A DNA stretch of 64,000 nt, taken from assembly GCA_902463725.1 (NCBI GenBank), contig CABQGK010000002.1:186001-250000 (forward strand). Reading direction: 5' to 3'. This document shows, in pieces, positions 33,788 through 42,273 of this stretch (position 1 is its first letter; each line of letters starts with the position of its first letter). Source of the DNA: an uncultured Sutterella sp. (GTDB lineage: Bacteria > Pseudomonadota > Gammaproteobacteria > Burkholderiales > Burkholderiaceae_F). The notes under the pieces are model-generated. The model worked only from the letters and a program-made list of their open reading frames with translations, searched no databases and was not told the origin of the DNA. The position numbers and the translations under genes were made by a program.

Positions 33788-34567
33788 ATGCCCACGTCCG
33801 ATCACCTGCTTTACGAATTTCCGTGTAATGAGAAAATTCGCACATACCTGCGTCTTGAGCTCCTCTTCAAGCGCTATCACTGGTTTTGTGAGCAGGATAG
33901 CCCCATCGCGCATCAAACCGCGATTTCTGCGCTTTTTGATCTGCTCGATGCTACGGCTCGTAGTGATCTTAAAAATGAACTCATTCAAGAGCTCGAGCGT
34001 CAACGTCAGCGCATGATGCAACTGCTCGGCAACCCGAAGGTTGATCAAGAGCTCCTCTCTAGCACGCTTGAGGAAGTGGCACAGGCCATTGGTACCGTCG
34101 CTGAAACGGTGGGGCGCACTGGACAAAGTATTCGCGAAAGTCAGTGGCTTCAGCTCATTCGGACGCGGCAAAATATTGCGGGTGGCACCTGTGAATTCGA
34201 TTTGCCTCAGTTCCATCACTGGCTCAACAAACCGACTCAAGCGCGACGCGCTGAACTCGAAAGCTATGTGACGCCCCTGATGCCTATTCGCGATGCCTCA
34301 GCGCTTTTGTTACGCTTTTTGCGCTCCTCTACAGCGACCAAAGACTATGTCGCGGTCAAAGGGACGTTGCAGTTCCCAATGACTAACCGACAAATGCCAG
34401 CGCTCGCGCAAATCTGGGTGCCGAGCACAGCAAACGCGATTCCTGAGGTGAGCGCGAACAAATACATGCTATGGATTCGCTTTACGCGGCCAGATGCGAC
34501 CCATAAACTTCACGCTATTCGTAACGAAAATATTCCTTTCAAAATGGAAATCTGCACGCTTCAATAA
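33788..34567 (+). CDS. zapD: Cell division protein ZapD
   Basis: A 259-aa cytoplasmic protein that cross-links FtsZ filaments. It starts HLLYEFPCNEKIRTYLRLE, the ZapD hallmark, and ends with LHAIRNENIPFKMEICTL. The central part is helical (FDLLDATARSDLKNELIQELERQ). It lies between coaE and yacG as in other beta- and gammaproteobacteria. Its partner ftsZ is at 42.3-43.6 kb. Confidence 0.93.
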   Translation: MPTSDHLLYEFPCNEKIRTYLRLELLFKRYHWFCEQDSPIAHQTAISALFDLLDATARSDLKNELIQELERQRQRMMQLLGNPKVDQELLSSTLEEVAQAIGTVAETVGRTGQSIRESQWLQLIRTRQNIAGGTCEFDLPQFHHWLNKPTQARRAELESYVTPLMPIRDASALLLRFLRSSTATKDYVAVKGTLQFPMTNRQMPALAQIWVPSTANAIPEVSANKYMLWIRFTRPDATHKLHAIRNENIPFKMEICTLQ

Positions 34568-34590
34568 AGCGTCAAGCAACGTTTGTCACC

Positions 34591-34821
34591 ATGCTTACAG
34601 TCAAATGTCCGACCTGCGGCACGCAGGTCCCCTACACCAAAGAGAATCCTTGGCGGCCGTTTTGCTCCCAGCGCTGCCGCCTTATCGATCTTGGCGAATG
34701 GGCAAGCGGCAACTACCGCATCGAGGGAGAGCCAGGAAGCGCTGCACGCTTGGCTCCCGAAGAACTTGAGGCACTCGCGCTAGAAGCGCTAACCAAGCGC
34801 ACCGAATCGAGCGCACACTGA
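34591..34821 (+). CDS. yacG: Zinc-binding DNA gyrase inhibitor YacG
   Basis: A 76-aa protein with a four-cysteine zinc site (Cys6, Cys9, Cys25, Cys29) and the conserved RPFCSQRCRLIDLGEWASG. E. coli YacG binds the GyrB C-terminal part and blocks DNA binding. It is 23 nt after zapD; the C-terminal tail is acidic. Confidence 0.93.
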   Translation: MLTVKCPTCGTQVPYTKENPWRPFCSQRCRLIDLGEWASGNYRIEGEPGSAARLAPEELEALALEALTKRTESSAH

Positions 34822-34838
34822 GCCCGCTCAGCATCAAA

Positions 34839-34872
34839 AAGGCCGCAAACAAGATGCCATGCTTGCGGCCTT
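34839..34872. terminator. Bidirectional terminator between yacG and the Nudix gene
   Basis: A 10-bp perfect stem (AAGGCCGCAA / TTGCGGCCTT). Leftward it is followed by TTTGATG, rightward by CGTTTTCC. It separates two convergent genes. Confidence 0.8.
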
Positions 34873-34893
34873 CGTTTTCCTAGCAACCTCCGA

Positions 34894-35574
34894 TTAAGGT
34901 TTGACGCCATGCGCGCCTTTGTCCTGCCAAAGGCGCAGGTCGGCAGCCGGCACACCTTCCACATACACGGGCAGGCGCGGCTCACCTTTATTGAGCGTCA
35001 CCTCGAAGTGTTCCGGGCGCACGATCACGTAGTCATAGCCCATGGCGACGGCCTTGAGCACATCGTTGGTTGTCTCTGCACGAGCCCCCACAAATCGGCG
35101 CGAACGATCGCGCACAATCTGCGCATGAAGAGCGTTACGCGAAAGGGTCAGTCGATCGATGTCGTCTTCCCAAACTTCAGGAAGGTCTACGCGGTTGAGG
35201 ATCGGTTCATCAACAGGTAAAAGCAGCCCAGGTAGACGTTCAGTAGGTGCATAAAAGCCGAACTGTTGCCCCTCTTTACTCTTGGGCGTACCGATAAAGT
35301 CGTGTGAGCGCCAGAAATGCAAACGCACGTGAGCATGCTCGTAGCGATGCTCCATCACAAACCACGGGAAAGAATCTGCTAGTGAAATGTCAAGCTCCTC
35401 TTTGAGCTCACGAGCAAGCGCTTCATGGATCGTTTCGCCCTGCTCGAGCTTTCCACCAGGAAACTCCCAATACCCCGCATAGGGCTTGCCGGCTGGGCGC
35501 GAGCCCAGCAAAACGCGGCCATCCTCACGAATGAGGACCCCGACCGCCACATCAACAATTTTCTCCTCGCTCAC
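34894..35574 (-). CDS. Nudix hydrolase (MutT-like) with short TenI-like C-terminus
   Basis: A 226-aa protein. Residues 1-135 are a MutT-type Nudix domain; the Nudix box is complete (Gly41, Glu47, Arg55-Glu56, Glu59-Glu60), and WEFPGGKLEQGE is typical of 8-oxo-dGTP hydrolases. Residues about 145-226 resemble only part of a TenI/thiamine-phosphate-synthase barrel: FVGARAETTNDVLKAVAMGYDYVIV and LPVYVEGV...KGAHGVK align with the last strands. In many proteobacteria this gene encodes a full Nudix-TenI fusion of over 300 aa, so this looks like a fusion that lost about half its barrel. It stands where mutT is expected, near secA and yacG. Confidence 0.82.
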   Translation of the reverse strand: MSEEKIVDVAVGVLIREDGRVLLGSRPAGKPYAGYWEFPGGKLEQGETIHEALARELKEELDISLADSFPWFVMEHRYEHAHVRLHFWRSHDFIGTPKSKEGQQFGFYAPTERLPGLLLPVDEPILNRVDLPEVWEDDIDRLTLSRNALHAQIVRDRSRRFVGARAETTNDVLKAVAMGYDYVIVRPEHFEVTLNKGEPRLPVYVEGVPAADLRLWQDKGAHGVKP

Positions 35575-35718
35575 GACAAACTCCCTTTACGCGATGCTGA
35601 AACACGGATTGCGGTGCATCGAACGCTCATGCAGAGCGCGCCCCCGCAATGAGCTATTCTAACGCAGGTGAGTCCGTGCGCCCGCTCTAGAGGCCGACTC
35701 GCCCCAATAGGACGCTGC

Positions 35719-36840
35719 CTAAAGCCAAAAGCGCATGCGCTCTCCGCCGCGCAGAAGACGCCACGTGAGCGTCTCACCCGCAAGTGCACGTTGCCAAAGA
35801 GCGGCTTGCGTCTCTGCACTCGGCCGCACTCCCGCCGCTGCGAGCGTCTCCCCCTCAAGTAGAAGCACCATATCTTCCTGCCCGAGCGTTTCAATCCCCG
35901 AGCGCGCCGCCGCTCGACGCCATCGCGGCAGAAAAGTCGCAAATGTCAGTGTCCCATCTGCGCAACACGTGCGCGCATTACGCAACGCTGATCCCATCGC
36001 CGCGCCAAGCGCTTGGCATTCCTGCACGCTTTGCGCTCCTTCAATCTCAACAGTGATCGTAGGAAGCGCGGCACGAAACGAGCGCTCAAGCACTCCATTC
36101 ATCACCGTAGAGAGCGCGCCTGAGAGTAGCGCCACGAGTTCACTTTCATCGAGCGCCACATCAAGCGTGCGAGTGCCTGTCGAAAGGAGCACGAAGCTGT
36201 CGGCGACGGTATCGAGACCACGCGCAGCTAGGGCGGCAAAGAAACTCGGGGCAAATCGTGCAACGAGCTTATTGAGCACCGTCTGTGTCACGCCAAGCTC
36301 CGTTATGAGCACCAAGTGCCGAGAGCTATCTTCGGCTAACGTACCCGCTCGTAGCGCGGCAACCTGAAAGCGCCCAGCAGAGGTCACAAACGGCGAGCTG
36401 AAAAGTGTCACAGCCTCTGTGAGCTCCGCTTGCTCTGGTGAAAGCACTGGACTGAGCGCAACAAACGCGCGCTTTGCTGCATCCATATAGGGCGCGGTAG
36501 AAACGAGCGTACCTTCTGCGCCAAATAACATCGACAGCACCGCGCTCGGCGCCAAGTTCAGCATCGACGGTACGCGTTGCGAGACTTGTAACGCAATGCC
36601 GCTTGAGAGCGCGCCAAGCCCCGTTGCACTGCCCGCAGGTAGCAGTACGAGCGCGCTCGGCATAAAAGGCGCCGCAAAACGCTCCACCAACGTGCTCGCC
36701 TGTCCATCGGACAAGGCGCCCCCTCGCACACGAGCCGCCATCAACGTACCACGCTCAAGCGTAAGCACCACCGCCCCCAGCTCAGGATCCACCCCTATCT
36801 TGCAACCACTAACACACGAGGTATGCATCTGTTCGCTCAT
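35719..36840 (-). CDS. ArgJ-fold protein lacking ArgJ catalytic motifs
   Basis: A 373-aa protein (ArgJ is about 400). It sits where argJ lies in Burkholderiales, next to secA and the Nudix gene. Local matches to ArgJ are clear: LVLITELGVTQTVLNKL with the helix after the cleavage site, FVLLSTG with the segment after DGDTSTND, and LPTITVEIEGAQSVQECQAL with EGATKFITVEVEGA. However, the autocleavage motif KGSGMIxPNMATML reads ALRAGTLAEDSSRH (163-176; the nucleophile position is Ser173 by my alignment), DGDTSTND reads RGLDTVAD (207-214), and the TG oxyanion segment reads SMLFGAEG. Ornithine acetyltransferase activity is therefore unlikely. The frame is open, with AAGGAG 8 nt before the ATG, so it appears maintained. 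The role is unknown. Confidence 0.75.
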   Translation of the reverse strand: MSEQMHTSCVSGCKIGVDPELGAVVLTLERGTLMAARVRGGALSDGQASTLVERFAAPFMPSALVLLPAGSATGLGALSSGIALQVSQRVPSMLNLAPSAVLSMLFGAEGTLVSTAPYMDAAKRAFVALSPVLSPEQAELTEAVTLFSSPFVTSAGRFQVAALRAGTLAEDSSRHLVLITELGVTQTVLNKLVARFAPSFFAALAARGLDTVADSFVLLSTGTRTLDVALDESELVALLSGALSTVMNGVLERSFRAALPTITVEIEGAQSVQECQALGAAMGSALRNARTCCADGTLTFATFLPRWRRAAARSGIETLGQEDMVLLLEGETLAAAGVRPSAETQAALWQRALAGETLTWRLLRGGERMRFWL

Positions 36841-36870
36841 GTTGCGACTCCTTATAACAAGGAATACCAC

Positions 36871-36919
36871 CAAAAAGAAACCCGCCGCAGTCCCGTCAAA
36901 TCGTGGGAGAGGGCGGGTT
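36871..36919 (-). terminator. Terminator after secA
   Basis: AACCCGCC/GGCGGGTT with an inner TCCC/GGGA stem, followed leftward by TCTTTTT. It lies between the secA stop (36936) and the ArgJ-like gene, so the latter probably has its own promoter or depends on read-through. Confidence 0.8.
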
Positions 36920-36935
36920 GCTACGCACGGCGTAC

Positions 36936-39635
36936 TTAGAGCTTGCCGTGGCAGTCCTTGTAGCGTAAGCCTGAACCACAGGGGCAAGGATCGTTGCGAC
37001 CGCAGTGCTTAAAGGCTTCTGGGTCTACGGCGTTCCCCGCCGCTGTACCTGCCGCCGCCAAAGCACTATTGCCAGCGCTCACCTGAGCTGGTTCACTTTG
37101 TGCGTCTTCTTGCGCAGGCGTCTCTTCAGTAAAGCGAATTTCCAAGCGCATCATGTACATGACAACGCTTTCGCGAATCTGGTCAAGGAGCGCCTCAAAC
37201 ATCGAAAACGCTTCACGCTTGTATTCCTGCTTCGGCTGCTTCTGAGCATAGCCACGCAGGTAGATCCCTTGACGCAACGCGTCCAATGCGGAAATGTGCT
37301 GACGCCAAAGCTGATCGAGCATACCAATCAACACCGCTCGAGCAAGATTGTTGAAGGTCTCCGCCCCAACCAACGCTTCTTTGCTCTGGTAAATCTCGTT
37401 CACACGATCAATGAGCGTCTTGAGTAGATCTTCATCGGTGATGTCATCACGCTCATCGAGCATCTTCTGGAAGTCGATATCGATGCCAAAATTACCCGTG
37501 AGCTGGCTACGTAGGCCATTGAGGTCCCACTGCTCTTCAACGGTCTCTGCGGGCACATAGCTACGGAAGAGATCCGTGAAGTAGCCTTCGCGCAGGTTAC
37601 CCACAAGCGCGGCGACATCGTTGGTCTCGAGAATGTCATTACGCAAACCGTAAATCTCGTGACGCTGGTCGTTCTGAACGTCATCAAACTCAAGCAACTG
37701 CTTACGGATGTCGTAATTGCGACCTTCGACCTTACGTTGCGCACTCTCAATCATGCGGGTGAGCATCTTGGACTCAATCGCCACCCCTTCCTCGAGCTTG
37801 AGGCGATCAGCAATGGCACGCATGCGTTCGCCGCCAAAAATTCGTAGCAACTGATCTTCCATCGAGAGATAGAAGCAGGAACTGCCTGGGTCACCTTGAC
37901 GACCCGCACGACCACGCAACTGGTTGTCGATACGGCGAGACTCATGACGTTCACTACCAATGATGCGCAACCCGCCCGCTTTGAGCACAATGTCATGCTG
38001 GACTTGCCAATCGGCCGTCGCCGCGGCAATCTTAACGTCACGTTCTTGGGCGGTGAGAGAGTCGTCCGCGCGGATTTGATCAATAATCTTAGAGAGTCCA
38101 CCACCGAGCACAATGTCGGTACCGCGGCCGGCCATGTTCGTGGCGATCGTCACCATCCCAGGGCGCCCTGCTTCCAGAATGATCTGTGCTTCGCGTTCAT
38201 GCTGCTTGGCATTCAGCACATTGTGTTCAATACCTTCAGCGGTGAGCATCTTCGAGAGAAGTTCGGAATTTTCAATACTCGTCGTTCCGAGTAGAACTGG
38301 CTGCTGTCGCGCATGACAAGCCTTGACGTCCTCGATGATGGCGCGATACTTTTCGCCCACAGTACGGAAGACCTTATCCTGCTCGTCAATACGGATCATC
38401 TTGCGGTGCGTCGGGATGACCACCGTTTCCAAGCCATAAATATCTTGGAATTCGTAGGCTTCCGTATCCGCCGTACCCGTCATGCCCGCGAGCTTTTCGT
38501 ACATGCGGAAATAATTCTGGAACGTAATCGAGGCAAGCGTCTGGTTTTCCTTTTGAATTTCCACACCTTCCTTGGCCTCAACCGCTTGATGCAAACCCTC
38601 ACTCCAACGACGCCCCGGCATTAGGCGCCCCGTGAATTCGTCAACAATCACCACCTCGCCGTTTTGCACAACATAGTGCTGGTCGCGCTTAAAGAGCGTG
38701 TGCGCACGAAGCGACGCATTCAAGTGATGCATCAAAATGATGTTAGCAGGCGAGTAGAGCGTATCACCCTCCTTGATGAGGCCACGTGCCGTGAGAATTT
38801 GCTCGAGATGTTCGTGCCCAGCCTCAGAGAGGTAAACCTGATGCGCCTTTTCGTCGACCCAGTAGTCGCCCTCACCTTTTTCTTCGGTTTGGCGAATCAG
38901 CTGACTCGGAATATCGTTGATGACGCGGTAGAGATCAGTGTTATCGTCCGAAGCGCCCGAAATAATGAGCGGTGTACGCGCTTCGTCAATCAAAATGGAG
39001 TCCACTTCGTCGACGATGGCGTAGTAAAGCGGGCGCTGCACACGGTCCTCAACACTCTGCACCATGTTGTCGCGCAGATAGTCAAAGCCGTATTCATTGT
39101 TTGTACCGTAGGTAATGTCTGCCGCATACGCAGCGCGTTTGACTTCCTGAGACTGCCCAGAAAGGATTTTGCCCACGCTCAAGCCGAGCCAGTTATAGAG
39201 TCGCCCCATCCAATCCGCGTCACGACTTGCCAGATAGTCGTTAACGGTCACCACGTGCACGCCCTTGCCAGCTAGAGCGTTCAAATACACGGCGAGCGTG
39301 GCCATCAGCGTCTTACCTTCACCGGTGCGCATTTCAGCAATCTTGCCGTCATTGAGCACCATAGCACCAATGAGCTGGACGTCGAAGTGACGCATGCCCA
39401 TAACGCGGGAGCTAGCCTCGCGCACCACAGCGAATGCCTCGGGCAGCAGCTGATCGGTGGTCTCGCCCTTAGCAATGCGCTCGCGGAACTCCGCCGTCTT
39501 CGCCTTGAGCTGCTCATCGGTGAGCGCCTTCATGGCAGGCTCGAGTTTGTTGATTGCCTCGCACTGGCGACGGTACTGCTTGATCAGGCGGTCATTGCGA
39601 CTGCCGAAGATTTTGGTAAGGATTTCGTCAAACAT
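36936..39635 (-). CDS. secA: Protein translocase ATPase SecA
   Basis: An 899-aa motor that pushes preproteins through SecYEG. Walker A is MRTGEGKTLMATL; the DEAD-like motif is IVDEVDSILIDEARTP; GRGTDIVLGGGL and GRAGRQGDPG are conserved helicase parts. The C-terminal zinc-binding tail CPCGSGLRYKDCHGKL, which contacts SecB, is present. I chose the ATG at 39635 (MFDEILTKIFGSRNDR), the standard N-terminus; the frame opens 19 codons upstream without conservation. Confidence 0.98.
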   Translation of the reverse strand: MFDEILTKIFGSRNDRLIKQYRRQCEAINKLEPAMKALTDEQLKAKTAEFRERIAKGETTDQLLPEAFAVVREASSRVMGMRHFDVQLIGAMVLNDGKIAEMRTGEGKTLMATLAVYLNALAGKGVHVVTVNDYLASRDADWMGRLYNWLGLSVGKILSGQSQEVKRAAYAADITYGTNNEYGFDYLRDNMVQSVEDRVQRPLYYAIVDEVDSILIDEARTPLIISGASDDNTDLYRVINDIPSQLIRQTEEKGEGDYWVDEKAHQVYLSEAGHEHLEQILTARGLIKEGDTLYSPANIILMHHLNASLRAHTLFKRDQHYVVQNGEVVIVDEFTGRLMPGRRWSEGLHQAVEAKEGVEIQKENQTLASITFQNYFRMYEKLAGMTGTADTEAYEFQDIYGLETVVIPTHRKMIRIDEQDKVFRTVGEKYRAIIEDVKACHARQQPVLLGTTSIENSELLSKMLTAEGIEHNVLNAKQHEREAQIILEAGRPGMVTIATNMAGRGTDIVLGGGLSKIIDQIRADDSLTAQERDVKIAAATADWQVQHDIVLKAGGLRIIGSERHESRRIDNQLRGRAGRQGDPGSSCFYLSMEDQLLRIFGGERMRAIADRLKLEEGVAIESKMLTRMIESAQRKVEGRNYDIRKQLLEFDDVQNDQRHEIYGLRNDILETNDVAALVGNLREGYFTDLFRSYVPAETVEEQWDLNGLRSQLTGNFGIDIDFQKMLDERDDITDEDLLKTLIDRVNEIYQSKEALVGAETFNNLARAVLIGMLDQLWRQHISALDALRQGIYLRGYAQKQPKQEYKREAFSMFEALLDQIRESVVMYMMRLEIRFTEETPAQEDAQSEPAQVSAGNSALAAAGTAAGNAVDPEAFKHCGRNDPCPCGSGLRYKDCHGKL

Positions 39636-39752
39636 TCTGATTTCTTTCTGGCTAATGTCATTTTCCGCACGGCAGCCGTCCAAATACGGCACAGTTTGAA
39701 CGAGGGCGCACCGCGCAAATAATTCTAGGATTATCGCACATCAGCCGCATCC

Positions 39753-41024
39753 ATGAGCCACCACGACATGGACGTTTCCTCGCCTTACAATTGGGACTAT
39801 CAAGATGCGCTCTACCCGAGAGAGCACTCGTTTTTTTACATGGAAGTTTCGCCCGCTATGCCCGACGTTTTTCAGGAGAAGTTGCGCCGCCCAGAGCTTG
39901 CGACAGCCCGCTTTGCTCGCCGTCTGCCGTCTCTGATGGAGCAGCTCGCACTCGCTAAGCGAGCGGGGGCGGTACTGGCCCCTGTACTCAAGCAATTCCA
40001 TATCGCCACCAACTTTCGTGATCCGAGCAACTGCCGCATCGATGAGGCAAGGCTAATTCTGATTGTCGACTCGGCCTCACAAGAAAATCGCATCCGTCAA
40101 CTTAAGCCTCGACTACTCAAACTACTTGCTGAGAGTCGCCTAGAAATTGCTGATATTGATGTGCACGTGCGCCCCGCAACCAATACCCCCCTGCCTGTCG
40201 ATGAATTAGCTGCCCCCAGCGAGCCTCCGAGGCCACGTTCCGCGCTTGGCTCAGAAAGCCTTGCTCGCGTGCTCACCGACATTAAGGATGATCGCCTCCG
40301 AGAAACCCTTGCAAGGCTCTCCGCCACCCTGGCGCCCTCACCCGAGACTCTTAAGAGTCACCTTGAGCATGCCATCGGCGAAAGTACGATGCGTATTGCT
40401 GAAGAAAATCTAGCGCTTGCCGCAGAACGCGAGGAACTGCTGAGAGAGCGGGAGGCGCTTACTCCTGAGTCAGGGCTCACACTTGAGCGTAAGACGATTC
40501 CTACAGCGGTCACGGCGCGACTCGCCGCGTTACGCTCACAGATCGAGCAACGTCTTGAGGAGATCGAACGCCAGTGCAACGCCAATAACACCGCGCTCGG
40601 TGAACTGCAAAGTGTAGACCGCTGGCTCGAGAGCGACCCGCCACGCGCCGCAGCACTCCTTGCTACACACCTAGCACAGCGGCAAGCTTGGCGAAACGCA
40701 GCACCCGCGCCCGAACCCAGCCCCGCAGCCACCGTTTCTGGAGCTGTGGCAGTTAGCGCACTCGCCGAACAAACCGAGGACTGGCGTCTGAGACGCTCGC
40801 TTGTACGGCTCGCTGGTGCCATCTCGCCTCGAGAGGACGACTATGAAAGCGTGCTCAAAGACAATATTCGCTCAGAAATGAGTACCCTCGAAGCGCGTGC
40901 TGAAGCGGGCAATCGTAAGGCGCAACAACGCCTCGCACAGCTCAGCGCAGCGCTCGCAGAGCTCGCGCTTGGTACGACGGACGCGCATAGCCTTGCGCAA
41001 GCACTCTACGCGGGTAAAGAGTAA
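39753..41024 (+). CDS. Enlarged DciA-like (DUF721) protein
   Basis: A 423-aa protein between secA and lpxC on the opposite strand, the place of the DUF721 (DciA) gene in many betaproteobacteria. Residues about 58-142 match DUF721: helix RLPSLMEQLALAKRAGAVLAPVL, then a strand with LILIVDSASQENRIRQLKPRLLKLL. DciA loads the replicative helicase DnaB. Unlike the usual roughly 150 aa, this protein has about 270 further residues, mostly charged helix (215-275, EELLREREALT, QRLEEIERQ). Two segments of the extension look related: residues 169-208 (LARVLTDIKDDRLRETLARL...) and 335-372 (SALAEQTEDWRLRRSLVRL...). The start is uncertain; later ATGs at residues 6, 30 and 36 are possible. Confidence 0.7.
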   Translation: MSHHDMDVSSPYNWDYQDALYPREHSFFYMEVSPAMPDVFQEKLRRPELATARFARRLPSLMEQLALAKRAGAVLAPVLKQFHIATNFRDPSNCRIDEARLILIVDSASQENRIRQLKPRLLKLLAESRLEIADIDVHVRPATNTPLPVDELAAPSEPPRPRSALGSESLARVLTDIKDDRLRETLARLSATLAPSPETLKSHLEHAIGESTMRIAEENLALAAEREELLREREALTPESGLTLERKTIPTAVTARLAALRSQIEQRLEEIERQCNANNTALGELQSVDRWLESDPPRAAALLATHLAQRQAWRNAAPAPEPSPAATVSGAVAVSALAEQTEDWRLRRSLVRLAGAISPREDDYESVLKDNIRSEMSTLEARAEAGNRKAQQRLAQLSAALAELALGTTDAHSLAQALYAGKE

Positions 41025-41124
41025 AGTCCGCAAGGCACGTAGCTCTGCGCGCAAACGTGGCGCACTCGCGAACCATCGAACATCACACACTGTGGCTCGA
41101 GAGCGTAAACGTAGCCCACTCCTC

Positions 41125-42066
41125 TTAGGGCGCTCGAGCCCCCACGCGTAGCCCATCCTCATCGGTAGCCTGACGCCAAAAATCGACTGGGCAGTCCTCC
41201 GCACGCTCAAACGTGACCCACTCCCAAGCGTTGGGTTCCGCAAGGAGCGCACGTAGCAGTTGGTTGTTTAACCCATGCCCGCTCTTATGCGCTCGGTAGT
41301 GTGCAAGCAACGGATGCCCGAGCACATAGAGGTCGCCCATCGCGTCCAAAATTTTGTGCTTCACAAATTCGTCGTCGCTACGCAACCCCTCTGGGTTGAG
41401 AATGCGGAACTCATCCATGACAATGGCATTGCCTAAGCTGCCGCCTTGTGCCAAGCCTATACGGCGCAACATCTCCACGTCCTGCACAAAACCAAAGGTG
41501 CGAGCTCGCGAGACCGCCTGCTCATAGGTGGTTTTCGAGAAATCCACATCCGCCATCTGAACCGTCTGATCGATTGCTGGATGGCCAAATGCTATGGAAA
41601 ACGAAAGTCGGAAACCCGACCATGGCTCTAGACGCGCCCATTTATCACCGTCATGCACTTCAACAGGCTTGAGCACTCGCACAAAGCGTTTCGCAGCATC
41701 CTGCTCAACAATGCCCGCTTGGCGTAGCAAAAACGTAAAGCTCGAGCCGCTACCATCCATGATGGGGATTTCAGGCGAGTCCACCTCCACGATGATATTG
41801 TCAATGCCCAAGCCGTTGAGCGCACTCATCAAGTGCTCAATCGTCGAGACATGCACGTTGCCAAGATTGACCGTGGTAGCCATGCGTGTATCGTTGACAT
41901 TGGTGGGGTAGGCGGGGATGTCAACAGGGGGTTGCAGATCCACCCTTCGGTAAATGATCCCCGTATCCACTGGGGCAGGACGTAACGTCAGACGTACCTT
42001 ACGTCCACTGTGCAGGCCAATTCCGATTGACTGAATAGGTTCTTGAAGGGTTCGTTGCTTAAACAT
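41125..42066 (-). CDS. lpxC: UDP-3-O-acyl-N-acetylglucosamine deacetylase
   Basis: A 313-aa zinc deacetylase, the committed step of lipid A synthesis. Zinc ligands are in STIEHLMSAL and in HKILDAMGDLYVLGHP; GIGLHSGRKV near the start is also conserved. The ATG at 42066 has AAGGAG 6 nt upstream; the frame extends 17 codons further without support. It is the last gene after ftsZ in the dcw cluster. Confidence 0.97.
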   Translation of the reverse strand: MFKQRTLQEPIQSIGIGLHSGRKVRLTLRPAPVDTGIIYRRVDLQPPVDIPAYPTNVNDTRMATTVNLGNVHVSTIEHLMSALNGLGIDNIIVEVDSPEIPIMDGSGSSFTFLLRQAGIVEQDAAKRFVRVLKPVEVHDGDKWARLEPWSGFRLSFSIAFGHPAIDQTVQMADVDFSKTTYEQAVSRARTFGFVQDVEMLRRIGLAQGGSLGNAIVMDEFRILNPEGLRSDDEFVKHKILDAMGDLYVLGHPLLAHYRAHKSGHGLNNQLLRALLAEPNAWEWVTFERAEDCPVDFWRQATDEDGLRVGARAP

Positions 42067-42125
42067 GCCGCTCCTTGTGAAAGCGCTCCAAGCAGACGGT
42101 GCCTGAGCGTGGCGCAATTCGTGGG

Positions 42126-42202
42126 CAAAAAAACGCGCAGAGCACGCGCTGAGGGCTGGGCGTCAGAGCGCGTGCCCTAAGCACGCGCTCGCACTCTTTT
42201 TT
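42126..42202. promoter_or_regulatory. Three-copy inverted-repeat region between ftsZ and lpxC
   Basis: The core GCACGCGCT occurs at 42142-42150 and 42181-42189, and its complement AGCGCGTGC at 42167-42175. The middle copy can pair with either side copy, giving two exclusive hairpins. There is a T run on each outer side (leftward at 42132-42126, rightward at 42197-42202), though several bases from the stems. It could terminate or attenuate transcription from ftsZ into lpxC. Confidence 0.45.
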
Positions 42203-42273
42203 GGTGAATCCGCTTCAGCGTATTGGGAGGCGCCAATCAACACACTAAGCGCCCCCTTCTAAGCAGAAAACGG

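Noticed and set aside
35719..36840. Calling the argJ-locus gene a functional argJ or a pseudogene
   Set aside because: Catalytic motifs are missing, so not argJ; the frame is open with a strong ribosome binding site, so not a simple pseudogene.
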